A stretch of DNA of 5,593 bases from Accumulibacter sp. (GCA_031264825.1 JAISDL010000043.1:1-5593), one strand, 5' to 3'. Shown: positions 1 through 5,593, counted from the stretch's first letter. Program-made: numbers and translations. The notes: generated from the sequence alone by a model not told the origin.

Positions 1-662
1 ACAAACCCGAAATCGTCGCTTTGTTGCTCGAACGCGGCGCCAATCCGGGCGTGCGCTTCTCGGATTCGGATTTCGGGCCGGAAGAAGTCAGGCGGCGCTG
101 GAACTCCCGTTTCGGCAACGTTTGGGGCACCGTCGAAGCCAGTGTGCTCCACATGGCCGCGAGCCATGGACTGACCCAAACCGTCGCCCTTTTGCTCGCC
201 GCCGGTGCGCCGGCGGATGCGACCGACCGGCGCGGGCAGACGCCTTTGTATTGGGCGTCCTCGGACGGTTCGCTGTCCGACGACGCCTACAATCGCGCCC
301 GGCCCGAACGTCTGGCCGCGTGCGCGGACGCGGCGGCGCTCCTGCTCAAAGCCGGCGCCGACCCTCTGCGGGAAGAAAAAAACGGTTGGTCTCCCCTTCT
401 GGCCGGCCTGTCGAATCCGCAACTGACCGCCCTGTTTCTCAAGGCACCCCGCGTCAAGGCCGGCATCAACGCCGCCGCCGGCAGCGCTTGGTCTCCGCTG
501 ACTCACGCCGCCAGCCACGAACGGCTCGCGGAATCGATCCCGCCGCTCCTGGCCGCGGGGGCGAACCCGAAAAAGCCCGACGCCACGGGCGATCTGCCGC
601 TCTTCGTCGCGCTGGAAAACAAAAACGGCAAGGCGGCGGCTTACCTCGCCGCCGCGCCTTGA
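1..662 (+). CDS. Ankyrin-repeat protein, 3' end only (partial)
   Basis: The frame is open from the window edge (first full codon at 3) to TGA at 660-662, giving 219 visible residues; a second in-frame TGA follows at 663. Ankyrin hallmarks recur. An incomplete first repeat ends in LLLERGANP (7-15). Then come about residues 45-77 (VLHMAASHG, LLLAAGAPADATD), 78-127 (GQTPLYWASSDG with a ~15-residue insertion before ALLLKAGADP), 128-160 (GWSPLLAGL, degenerate), 161-195 (WSPLTHAAS, PLLAAGANP) and a terminal half repeat at 196-219 (GDLPLFVALENKNG). Ankyrin repeats form helical scaffolds for protein-protein contact; neither partner nor location can be read here. No signal peptide or membrane segment is seen, but the N-terminus is missing. 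A TTG at 21 lies inside a repeat and is not a credible start. Codons are very G+C-rich. The ATPase gene follows after 24 bases, so co-transcription is plausible. The family is certain; the function is unknown. Confidence 0.88.
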   Translation, partial: KPEIVALLLERGANPGVRFSDSDFGPEEVRRRWNSRFGNVWGTVEASVLHMAASHGLTQTVALLLAAGAPADATDRRGQTPLYWASSDGSLSDDAYNRARPERLAACADAAALLLKAGADPLREEKNGWSPLLAGLSNPQLTALFLKAPRVKAGINAAAGSAWSPLTHAASHERLAESIPPLLAAGANPKKPDATGDLPLFVALENKNGKAAAYLAAAP

Positions 663-686
663 TGAGAATATGAGCGCCGAGTTTCG

Positions 687-1430
687 ATGAAAAGCGACGG
701 ACTGACTTCGAGTCATTTTCTCTTGGAGGTCGCCCTGAAGGTCGACGAAGTGCCTTCGTTCGACGAATACCCGTTCTCGCTGCCGGTCGTGCGTCATTTC
801 CGGGAAAACACTTTATCGCTACACCCGAAGCTGACTTTTTTCGTCGGAGAGAACGGCAGCGGCAAGTCGACCCTGCTCGAAGCGATTGCGATCGCGTGGG
901 GATTGAACCCGGAAGGCGGGACGCGTAATTTCGGCTTTTCGACGCGGAATTCGCATTCGACGCTGTATCAATACCTGCGCATGGCGAGAGGCTACCGCCG
1001 CGCCAAAACCGACTTTTTTCTGCGCGCCGAGAGCTTCTACAACGTGGCGAGCGCAATCGACGGCTACGGCCTCGCCGATTCGTACGGTGGGCGTTCCCTG
1101 CACGAGCAATCGCACGGCGAATCCTTTTTTGCGCTCGTTCAGAATCGTTTTACCGGCAACGGTTTCTACATTCTCGACGAGCCGGAAGCGGCACTCTCCC
1201 CGCTACGGCAACTCGCGCTCTTGGCGCGGCTGCACGAACTCGTGAATCAGGGTTCGCAATTCATCATCGCCACGCATTCACCGATCCTGATGGCCTACCC
1301 CGATGCGACGATCTACCAGATCGACGAGCACGGCGTCGCCGCGACGGCTTATGAAGCCACCGAACATTATCTCGTGACGCGGACATTCTTGAACGACCCC
1401 AAACGCCAGATCGAACGCGTATTGGAGTAG
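687..1430 (+). CDS. Predicted AAA/ABC-type ATPase, COG3910-like, function unknown
   Basis: A complete 247-residue protein that looks like a stand-alone ABC-type nucleotide-binding domain. Visible motifs are Walker A GENGSGKST (54-62), an ABC-signature-like QSHGESFF (141-148), Walker B FYILDEPEA (160-168; D164 and E165 for Mg2+ and catalysis) and a switch histidine in IATHSPIL (194-201). The stretch between Walker A and signature is short, with no coiled-coil arms, so it is not an SMC/RecN/RecF protein. Blocks such as DEYPFSLP (26-33), TFFVGENG (50-57), FFLRAESFYNV (110-120) and YGGRSLHEQ (133-141) fit the COG3910 'predicted ATPase' family as I remember it, at about its usual length. There are no membrane segments and no permease nearby, so it is probably cytosolic and not a transporter. 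ATG at 687 is the first usable start after tandem stops at 660-665. Its Shine-Dalgarno is poor, so translation may be coupled to the ankyrin gene 24 bases upstream. The cellular role is unknown. Confidence 0.88.
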   Translation: MKSDGLTSSHFLLEVALKVDEVPSFDEYPFSLPVVRHFRENTLSLHPKLTFFVGENGSGKSTLLEAIAIAWGLNPEGGTRNFGFSTRNSHSTLYQYLRMARGYRRAKTDFFLRAESFYNVASAIDGYGLADSYGGRSLHEQSHGESFFALVQNRFTGNGFYILDEPEAALSPLRQLALLARLHELVNQGSQFIIATHSPILMAYPDATIYQIDEHGVAATAYEATEHYLVTRTFLNDPKRQIERVLE

Positions 1431-1587
1431 CGCATTCCGGCGCCCGCGGCGACGCTCCCGCCCCGCCTTTCCGGCTGTTTTTTGCGGCGCCGTTTGATGA
1501 TTTACGCGGCATTGGGCGGCGTCTCGTCCAATTTGGCGCGCCGGCCTTGAAACGCCTCATTTTTTGGCTTGAAAAACGCTGTTTTCC

Positions 1588-1616
1588 TTGCCTCCGCGCC
1601 GTGGATAAAGTAGCAT
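1588..1616 (+). promoter_or_regulatory. Weak candidate sigma70-type promoter for the mutase operon
   Basis: TTGCCT (1588-1593) and TAGCAT (1611-1616) are separated by 17 bases. They match the -35 and -10 consensus at three and four of six positions. This is the best-spaced pair I see in the leader and would give a 5' untranslated region of roughly 120 bases. Such weak matches occur by chance, and the organism's sigma-factor preferences are unknown. Confidence 0.25.
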
Positions 1617-1733
1617 TATGAGTTCAAGAGGCATTCTCAAAAATAGAAGAATGGGGCCGGAGTTCCTCGGGGCAAAATCCAGGATCGGCATTCATTTCGA
1701 CAAGGATACCTCCCATTTTTTTTACTCAGTGAA

Positions 1734-1738
1734 AGGTG
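1734..1738 (+). promoter_or_regulatory. Ribosome binding site that fixes the mutase start
   Basis: AGGTG (within GAAAGGTG) lies five bases before ATG at 1744. The alternative in-frame ATG at 1618 has no comparable purine-rich site upstream, so translation most likely starts at 1744 and yields a protein of normal family length. Confidence 0.8.
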
Positions 1739-1743
1739 CTGCA

Positions 1744-3924
1744 ATGTCTAACGAGAAACTACCTGACTCATCCAATCTGGATCAATGGAAACAGGCCGCG
1801 CTCAAGTCCGCCCCGAAAACCTCCACCGATCCCGCGAAGTGGCTCGAAGGCGTCAAATGGGTCACCCCCGAAGGTCTTGAAGTCAAACCCCTTTATACCA
1901 AGAAGGACTTAGAGAACCTGGAATTCTCGGACACGCTGCCGGGCTTCCCTCCCTACGTCCGCGGCCCGCAAGCCACGATGTATTCGGTTCGCCCCTGGAC
2001 GATCCGTCAATACGCGGGCTTCTCCACCGCTGAAGCGTCGAACGCCTTCTATCGCAAGGTTCTGTCGACCGGCGGTCAGGGCGTCTCGGTCGCTTTCGAC
2101 CTTGCCACGCACCGCGGCTACGACTCCGACAATCCTCGCGTCGTCGGCGACGTCGGCAAGGCCGGTGTTGCGATCGACTCCGTCGAAGACATGAAGATTC
2201 TTTTCAACGAAATCCCGCTTGGAAAGATCTCGGTCTCGATGACGATGAACGGCGCGGTTCTGCCGATTCTGGCCGGCTACATCATCGCCGCCGAAGAACA
2301 AGGCGTTGAACAAAAAGACCTGAACGGAACGATTCAGAACGACATTCTGAAAGAGTTCATGGTTCGCAACACCTACATCTACCCGCCGTCACCGTCGATG
2401 CGCATCGTCGGCGACATCTTCCGCTACACCGCGAAGAACATGCCGAGGTTCAACTCGATCTCGATTTCCGGCTACCACATCTCCGAAGCCGGCGCGAGCC
2501 AAGCGCTTGAACTCGCCTTCACGCTGGCCGACGGGATCGAATACGTCAAGACGGGTATCGCTTCGGGTATGGACGTCGACGATTTCGCGGGCCGCCTGTC
2601 GTTCTTCTGGGCGACCGGGATCAACTTCTACCTCGAAATCGCCAAGATGCGCGCCGCGCGCCTCTTGTGGCACCGCATCATGACGAATTTCGGCGCGAAG
2701 AAAGAAAAGTCGAAGATGCTGCGGACGCACACGCAAACGTCTGGATGGTCGCTGACCGAACAAGATCCGTACAACAACGTGATCCGTACGACGATCGAAG
2801 CCCTCTCGGCCGTTTTCGGCGGAACGCAATCGCTGCACACGAATTCGTTCGACGAAGCCATCGCGCTGCCGAGCGACACGTCGTCGCGTATCGCGCGGAA
2901 CACGCAGGTCATCATCCAGGAAGAAACGCACATCTGTAGCGTCGTCGACCCGTGGGCCGGTTCCTACCTGATGGAAACGCTGACCCAGCAAATGGCCGAC
3001 AAGGCCTGGTCGATCATCGAAGAAGTCCAAACGATGGGCGGCATGGTCAAGGCGATCGAATCGGGTTGGGCGAAGATGCAGGTCGAAAGCTGCGCGGCGG
3101 AAACGCAGGCGCTCATCGATTCCGGCAAGAAGGTCATCGTCGGCGTCAACAAGTACCGTCTGCCGAAGGAAGACCTGGTCGACATCCTCGAAGTCGACAA
3201 CAACGCCGTTCGTATCTCGCAAGTCGCCCGTCTCGACAAGATTCGCGCGACCCGCGACAGCAAGGCCGTTCAGGAAGCTCTGGACGCGCTGACCGCCGTT
3301 GCCGAGGATCCGTCGAAGGGCAACCTGCTCGACATGACGATCAAGGCCGTTCGTCTGCGCGCGACCGTCGGCGAAGTCTCGGACGCTCTGGAAAAGGTCT
3401 TCGGGCGTTACCGCGCCACCAACCAAACCATTTCGGGCGTTTATGGAGCTATCGTGGAAACTCAGGAAAGCTGGAAAGCCATCCAGGCGGATATCAAGAA
3501 GTTCGAAGAAGCGCACGGACGCCGTCCGCGCCTCATGGTCGCCAAGCTCGGTCAAGACGGCCACGACCGCGGTTCCAAGGTTGTCGCGACGGCTCTCGCC
3601 GACCTGGGCTTCGATATCGACGTCGGGCCGATGTTCCAAACGCCGGAAGAAGCCGCGCGTCTGGCGATCGAAAACGATGTTCATGCGATCGGTTGCTCCT
3701 CGCTCGCCGCTGGCCACAAGACCCTCGTTCCGCAACTCGTCGAAGCGCTGAAGAAACAGGGTTCTGACGACATCATCGTCGTCGTCGGCGGCGTCATCCC
3801 GCCGCAGGATTACGACGCCGTGTTCGCGGCTGGCGCCAAAGCGGTATTTGGCCCCGGAACGCGTATCGAAGACGCCGCCAAGAAAGTCCTCGAAGAAATC
3901 AACAAGGCTTTCCCGGCCAAGTAA
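1744..3924 (+). CDS. scpA: Methylmalonyl-CoA mutase, full-length single-chain (adenosylcobalamin-dependent)
   Basis: A 726-residue enzyme that interconverts (R)-methylmalonyl-CoA and succinyl-CoA in the cytosol, linking propionyl-CoA to the TCA cycle. The N-terminal substrate-binding barrel is recognised by TMYSVRPWTIRQYAGFST (78-95), GTIQNDILKEFMVRNTYIYP (195-214) and SISGYHISEAGA (240-251). Tyr90, Arg208 and His245 correspond to active-site Tyr89, Arg207 and His244 of the Propionibacterium enzyme. Tyr and Arg at the first two positions favour methylmalonyl-CoA over isobutyryl-CoA, where mutases carry Phe and Gln. The C-terminal B12 domain (about 594-726) has the base-off signature KLGQDGHDRG (601-610), with His607 as cobalt ligand, plus SSLAAGH (652-658) and VVVGGVIPPQDY (679-690). 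The chain holds both domains, and no small-subunit gene lies upstream, so a homodimer as in E. coli Sbm is expected. The start at 1744 is set by a good ribosome site. meaB follows after 15 bases. No key residue is missing; identification is very secure. Confidence 0.98.
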   Translation: MSNEKLPDSSNLDQWKQAALKSAPKTSTDPAKWLEGVKWVTPEGLEVKPLYTKKDLENLEFSDTLPGFPPYVRGPQATMYSVRPWTIRQYAGFSTAEASNAFYRKVLSTGGQGVSVAFDLATHRGYDSDNPRVVGDVGKAGVAIDSVEDMKILFNEIPLGKISVSMTMNGAVLPILAGYIIAAEEQGVEQKDLNGTIQNDILKEFMVRNTYIYPPSPSMRIVGDIFRYTAKNMPRFNSISISGYHISEAGASQALELAFTLADGIEYVKTGIASGMDVDDFAGRLSFFWATGINFYLEIAKMRAARLLWHRIMTNFGAKKEKSKMLRTHTQTSGWSLTEQDPYNNVIRTTIEALSAVFGGTQSLHTNSFDEAIALPSDTSSRIARNTQVIIQEETHICSVVDPWAGSYLMETLTQQMADKAWSIIEEVQTMGGMVKAIESGWAKMQVESCAAETQALIDSGKKVIVGVNKYRLPKEDLVDILEVDNNAVRISQVARLDKIRATRDSKAVQEALDALTAVAEDPSKGNLLDMTIKAVRLRATVGEVSDALEKVFGRYRATNQTISGVYGAIVETQESWKAIQADIKKFEEAHGRRPRLMVAKLGQDGHDRGSKVVATALADLGFDIDVGPMFQTPEEAARLAIENDVHAIGCSSLAAGHKTLVPQLVEALKKQGSDDIIVVVGGVIPPQDYDAVFAAGAKAVFGPGTRIEDAAKKVLEEINKAFPAK

Positions 3925-3929
3925 GCAAT

Positions 3930-3934
3930 GAGGA
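3930..3934 (+). promoter_or_regulatory. Ribosome binding site that decides the meaB start
   Basis: GAGGA sits five bases before the ATG at 3940. An in-frame ATG at 3928 actually contributes its G to this site and has no good ribosome site of its own, only the end of the mutase gene. The start at 3940 is therefore preferred; the difference is four residues. Confidence 0.75.
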
Positions 3935-3939
3935 ACGAA

Positions 3940-4950
3940 ATGGATGCAAAACTTTCGACGGGCGATACGCTGTCGGCCGAAGACCAGGAACTTGTGGACG
4001 GTCTTCTGGCCGGGAAGCGTCGCCCGCTCGCGAAAACCATTACGTTGATCGAGTCTACGCTTCTTGCTCACCAGCAACGCGCCCGCAAAGTCGTCGCATC
4101 CATCCTGCCCCACACCGGACGTGCCATTCGTGTCGGCATTTCCGGTGTACCGGGCGCGGGAAAATCGACCTTCATCGAAGTTCTTGGAATCTGGCTGATC
4201 GAACACGGTCACAAGCTGGCGATCCTGGCCGTTGATCCTTCGTCCTCGCTTTCCGGGGGTTCGATACTCGGCGACAAAACGCGGATGGAGATGCTTTGCC
4301 AACACGAGGAAGCTTTCATTCGTCCGAGTCCGTCGGCCGGTTCCTTGGGCGGCGTCGCGGCAAAAACCCGCGAAGCGATGCTCGCGTGCGAAGCGGCGGG
4401 TTACGATGTCATTCTCGTCGAAACCGTCGGCGTCGGTCAGAGTGAAACGACCGTCGCCGGAATGGTCGATATGTTCACCCTGCTGCAATTGCCCAATCAG
4501 GGCGATGAATTGCAGGCGATCAAGAAGGGGATCGTCGAAATCGCCGACCTCGTCGCGATCAACAAGGTCGACCTCAACCCGCACCATGCCGCCGTTTGCA
4601 TCGCACAGTGGAAGCAGGCGCTTCATATGTTGCGCCCGACTTCGCCGAACTGGACGGTGCCTGTGGTCGGCTTGAGCGCTTTGAACCGGATCGGTGTGGA
4701 CGAGTTCTGGGGAGCGATCGAGAAGTTCCACGAGACCATGACGAAAACCGGCGAACTGGAACAAAAACGCCGGAATCAGGCGCTTGCCTGGATGTGGAGC
4801 ATGATCGAAGGCGGACTCAAACAGTTTTTCCGAAACGACCCTCGCGTCGAAGCGGAATTGCCAAAGGTCGCGCAACAGGTCTCGCAAGGCCAGATTACTC
4901 CCGGAGCGGCTTCCGAGAAGCTCCTCGATTACGTCAGGCAAAAAAGTTAA
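3940..4950 (+). CDS. meaB: MeaB/ArgK-family GTPase, chaperone of methylmalonyl-CoA mutase
   Basis: A 336-residue G3E-family GTPase, close to the usual ~330. MeaB binds the mutase and couples GTP hydrolysis to loading of adenosylcobalamin and to protection or rescue of the enzyme from inactivation. Residues counted from the 3940 start: helical N-terminal part (about 1-60); Walker A/G1 GVPGAGKST (69-77); VDPSSSLSGGSILGDKTRM (98-116), a stretch typical of this family; ETVGVGQSE (161-169) around G3; the MeaB hallmark GDELQAIKKG (188-197); G4 NKVD (208-211); G5-like LSAL (245-248); then a helical C-terminal arm that in known structures mediates dimerisation. Older databases call the family ArgK or LAO/AO transport ATPase; that name is misleading. 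It lies 15 bases after the mutase gene and directly before a strong terminator, so the two form one operon. All nucleotide-binding motifs are intact. Confidence 0.97.
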   Translation: MDAKLSTGDTLSAEDQELVDGLLAGKRRPLAKTITLIESTLLAHQQRARKVVASILPHTGRAIRVGISGVPGAGKSTFIEVLGIWLIEHGHKLAILAVDPSSSLSGGSILGDKTRMEMLCQHEEAFIRPSPSAGSLGGVAAKTREAMLACEAAGYDVILVETVGVGQSETTVAGMVDMFTLLQLPNQGDELQAIKKGIVEIADLVAINKVDLNPHHAAVCIAQWKQALHMLRPTSPNWTVPVVGLSALNRIGVDEFWGAIEKFHETMTKTGELEQKRRNQALAWMWSMIEGGLKQFFRNDPRVEAELPKVAQQVSQGQITPGAASEKLLDYVRQKS

Positions 4951-4970
4951 AGAGACATTCTTCAAGTATC

Positions 4971-4999
4971 AACGGCGGTCAATGACCGCCGTTTTTTTT
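4971..4999 (+). terminator. Intrinsic terminator of the mutase-meaB operon
   Basis: Perfect 10-base arms AACGGCGGTC (4971-4980) and GACCGCCGTT (4984-4993) enclose a three-base AAT loop, followed by an uninterrupted T run to 4999. It begins 20 bases after the meaB stop codon, an ideal position for a Rho-independent terminator. No competing gene lies between. Confidence 0.93.
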
Positions 5000-5014
5000 G
5001 CTTCCGAAAAGGCT

Positions 5015-5045
5015 ATAGGTTGGGGTGAGCGCAGCGATGCCCAAC
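5015..5045. repeat. Short intergenic palindrome (GGTTGGG...CCCAAC type)
   Basis: GTTGGG (5019-5024) and CCCAAC (5040-5045) form a 6-bp stem around GTGAGCGCAGCGATG. From memory this TAGGTTGGG-GAGCGCAGCGA-CCCAACA pattern is widespread between genes in diverse bacteria, but I cannot search for copies here. Confidence 0.5.
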
Positions 5046-5050
5046 ACCTC

Positions 5051-5069
5051 GCTTGCGCGAAGCGCAAGC
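5051..5069. repeat. Perfect 8-bp hairpin
   Basis: GCTTGCGC (5051-5058) and GCGCAAGC (5062-5069) pair perfectly around a GAA loop. There is no T run on either side, so it is not an intrinsic terminator. It starts five bases after the preceding palindrome and may be part of the same element. Confidence 0.65.
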
Positions 5070-5113
5070 CACTTCAGGGATCAGGAATCAGAGGACAGGA
5101 ATCAGATCAGTCA

Positions 5114-5129
5114 GCGGCAGCGTTGCCGC
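5114..5129. repeat. Compact hairpin
   Basis: GCGGCA (5114-5119) and TGCCGC (5124-5129) form a 6-bp stem with a GCGT loop. It lies between the two copies of the 12-base direct repeat and has no T run, so a terminator role is unlikely. Confidence 0.4.
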
Positions 5130-5170
5130 CGGAGTGACGAAACCCCACCAAGAATACCATCCCACCGTAG

Positions 5171-5190
5171 GGGCACGGCGTGCCGTGCCC
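5171..5190. repeat. G+C-rich hairpin, GTAGGGGCACGG family-like
   Basis: GGGCACGG (5171-5178) and CCGTGCCC (5183-5190) pair perfectly around CGTG. The second copy of the 12-base direct repeat begins at the very next base. Similar GTAGGGGCACGGCGTGCCGTGCCC-like modules are, from memory, common dispersed intergenic palindromes in several phyla. Confidence 0.6.
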
Positions 5191-5213
5191 GATCAGGAAT
5201 CAAAAAACAAGAA

Positions 5214-5275
5214 CCGCGAAACACGCGAAAAACGCGAAAATTTGTGCAAACACTTCACTTTCGCGCCTTTCGCGG
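5214..5275. repeat. Imperfect inverted repeat built of CGCGAAA units
   Basis: The left arm (5214-5230) and right arm (5259-5275) match as inverted repeats at 15 of 17 positions, around a 28-base loop. The left side is itself a tandem of three 9-base units starting at 5215, 5224 and 5233, each beginning CGCGAAA. On the right, TTTCGCG (5259-5265) and TTTCGCGG (5268-5275) mirror two of them. This design matches dispersed non-coding palindromes that I recall in many bacterial genomes and that are often mis-called as small proteins. Confidence 0.65.
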
Positions 5276-5333
5276 TAAAAATCGGTTTTCATCTGATCCC
5301 TGTCGTCCTTTCCATCATTCACACGCAAACGGA

Positions 5334-5366
5334 ATCGTTGTGGCTCTCGTTCCTCAGCCCAACGAT
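5334..5366. repeat. Inverted repeat, 7 bp plus 4 bp with a bulge
   Basis: ATCGTTG (5334-5340) pairs with CAACGAT (5360-5366). After one bulged T (5341), GGCT (5342-5345) pairs with AGCC (5356-5359), leaving a 10-base loop. It has no T run. Confidence 0.5.
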
Positions 5367-5391
5367 CATGGCGCGGGTCGGCGTCACCCCG

Positions 5392-5397
5392 TATAAT
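5392..5397 (+). promoter_or_regulatory. Candidate -10 box (TATAAT)
   Basis: An exact TATAAT occurs at 5392-5397 in otherwise G+C-rich DNA, but the expected -35 position (about 5369-5374, TGGCGC) does not resemble TTGACA. A start near 5404 would give a ~125-base transcript ending at the stem and T run near 5530. Confidence 0.2.
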
Positions 5398-5433
5398 GAA
5401 ACATTGCCAGTGATTCACCGATCTTCGAGTTAG

Positions 5434-5456
5434 AGGCACCAAAAAGGGGGGTGCTT
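5434..5456. repeat. Hairpin within the gene-free tail
   Basis: AGGCACC (5434-5440) and GGTGCTT (5450-5456) form seven pairs, one of them G-U, around an AAAAAGGGG loop. It lies between the TATAAT and the terminator-like stem and would be part of any transcript between them. Confidence 0.4.
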
Positions 5457-5497
5457 GGCCGAGGGGGCGGGTTCCGGGCATTTGCTCTTTGCGTAAG

Positions 5498-5530
5498 TCA
5501 TCGCGACGTCATTGTCGGCGATGATTTTTT
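5498..5530 (+). terminator. Possible intrinsic terminator
   Basis: TCATCGC (5498-5504) pairs with GCGATGA (5518-5524). GAC (5505-5507) and GTC (5514-5516) extend the stem across a bulged G, and six T follow at 5525-5530. The stem is weaker than the one after meaB and no gene ends just upstream. It is therefore either the end of an unrecognised transcript, a backup terminator for meaB read-through, or chance. Confidence 0.4.
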
Positions 5531-5593
5531 GCGCCCAAATCCCGTGTTGTTTCACGCTAACCTATGCGGGCTACGCCGAGCAGGGGTATTGTT

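Larger units (their letters stand above)
1431..1743 (+). other. Intergenic spacer and untranslated leader before the mutase gene
   Basis: 313 bases without a supportable gene. The first part (1431-1560) is G+C-rich with small palindromes such as GGCGCGCC (1535-1542 region) and scattered T runs, but no strong terminator. The second part (1566-1743) is A+T-richer and probably carries the promoter and leader of the mutase operon. The mutase frame stays open upstream to an ATG at 1618, but those 42 codons include rare-looking AGA AGA, match nothing in the mutase family and lack a good ribosome site. I see no cobalamin riboswitch: the conserved B12-box pattern is absent and the leader is short. 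A run of eight T at 1714-1721 just before the ribosome site has no clear stem in front of it. Confidence 0.6.
5079..5202 (+). repeat. Short direct repeats (GATCAGGAATCA and GGAATCAG)
   Basis: The 12-mer GATCAGGAATCA occurs at 5079-5090 and again at 5191-5202, flanking about 100 bases that contain two hairpins. Its core GGAATCAG also recurs at 5084-5091 and 5098-5105, 14 bases apart. The repeats are exact but short; whether they are duplication scars of an insertion or part of a tandem repeat family cannot be decided from one locus. Confidence 0.55.
5001..5593. other. Gene-free tail: mosaic of short repeats and hairpins
   Basis: 593 bases without a supportable protein gene on either strand. 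The open frames here are short, overlap several ways, lack ribosome sites and translate through repeat arms into low-complexity peptide. Instead the stretch holds, in order: a GTTGGG/CCCAAC hairpin, a perfect 8-bp hairpin, GGAATCAG direct repeats, two more compact G+C-rich hairpins, a long imperfect inverted repeat built of CGCGAAA units, another inverted repeat, and a terminator-like stem near 5498-5530. From 5531 to the edge I see nothing firm beyond a sequence (TAACCTA at 5557-5563) resembling, inverted, part of the element at 5015-5045. Confidence 0.7.

Noticed and set aside
1518..1565. Possible terminator after the ATPase gene: GGCGT (1518-1522), ACGCC (1552-1556) and a T run at 1560-1565.
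   Set aside because: Only five pairs close a ~29-base loop, and the T run begins three bases after the stem; too weak to call.
1431..1743. Cobalamin riboswitch before the B12-dependent mutase.
   Set aside because: I searched by eye for the conserved B12-box and its flanking stems and found none; the short leader does not fit the usual ~200-base element.
2389..4965. Very long minus-strand open frame running opposite both the mutase and meaB genes.
   Set aside because: Both + strand genes are unmistakable, and the antisense product is an Arg/Asp-rich string with no recognisable domain. Strong codon bias (third-position C/G, few codons whose complement is a stop) explains the openness. It spans two genes and their gap, with no ribosome site or promoter of its own visible.
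5214..5275. CRISPR-like array suggested by repeated CGCGAAA units.
   Set aside because: The units are 9 bases long and directly adjacent with no spacers; this is an inverted/tandem repeat and no cas genes are present.
5025..5481. Small open frames on both strands in the tail (such as 5025-5396, 5053-5433 and minus 5200-5481).
   Set aside because: They overlap one another, run through inverted-repeat arms, lack ribosome sites and give low-complexity peptides (for instance TRKTRK-like or FFACFAV-like) produced by the CGCGAAA repeat.
5440..5500. tRNA-like GGGTTCC stretch near 5469-5475.
   Set aside because: No acceptor, D-arm or anticodon stem can be built around it, and the T-arm does not pair.
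5564..5593. ATG at 5564 with a frame open to the window edge, a possible start of the next gene.
   Set aside because: Only ten codons are visible, there is no ribosome site upstream, and it sits in repeat-like sequence.

Overview
The window is about 5.6 kb of bacterial DNA, moderately G+C-rich, with every recognisable gene on the + strand. It suggests a B12-using bacterium that runs the methylmalonyl-CoA/propionate branch of metabolism. The protein sequences and codon use do not let me name a phylum. The dense patchwork of short inverted repeats after the last gene resembles intergenic DNA of large, often uncultivated bacterial genomes, but that is only a loose hint.

Layout. Positions 1-662 hold the 3' end of an ankyrin-repeat protein gene whose start lies outside the window. 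After a 24-base gap, 687-1430 encodes a complete small ABC-type ATPase of the COG3910 kind, function unknown. The 313 bases from 1431 to 1743 are non-coding leader or spacer with at most a weak promoter. Positions 1744-3924 encode a full-length, single-chain methylmalonyl-CoA mutase with its B12-binding domain. After 15 bases, 3940-4950 encodes its G-protein chaperone MeaB (ArgK/YgfD family). A textbook intrinsic terminator at 4971-4999 closes this pair. The remaining ~590 bases (5001-5593) contain no convincing gene; they are a string of hairpins and short repeats and end in a second, weaker terminator-like structure.

How the genes work together. The mutase interconverts (R)-methylmalonyl-CoA and succinyl-CoA using adenosylcobalamin. 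MeaB uses GTP to gate loading of intact cofactor and to protect the mutase from inactivation, so the two-gene operon is a functional unit also known from other bacteria (for example scpA-argK in E. coli). The epimerase, the B12 adenosyltransferase and propionyl-CoA carboxylase are not in the window. The upstream ankyrin/ATPase pair has no evident link to the mutase.

I did not find a clearly new system. The parts most worth a second look are the repeat mosaic at 5001-5593 and a possible short transcript inside it.
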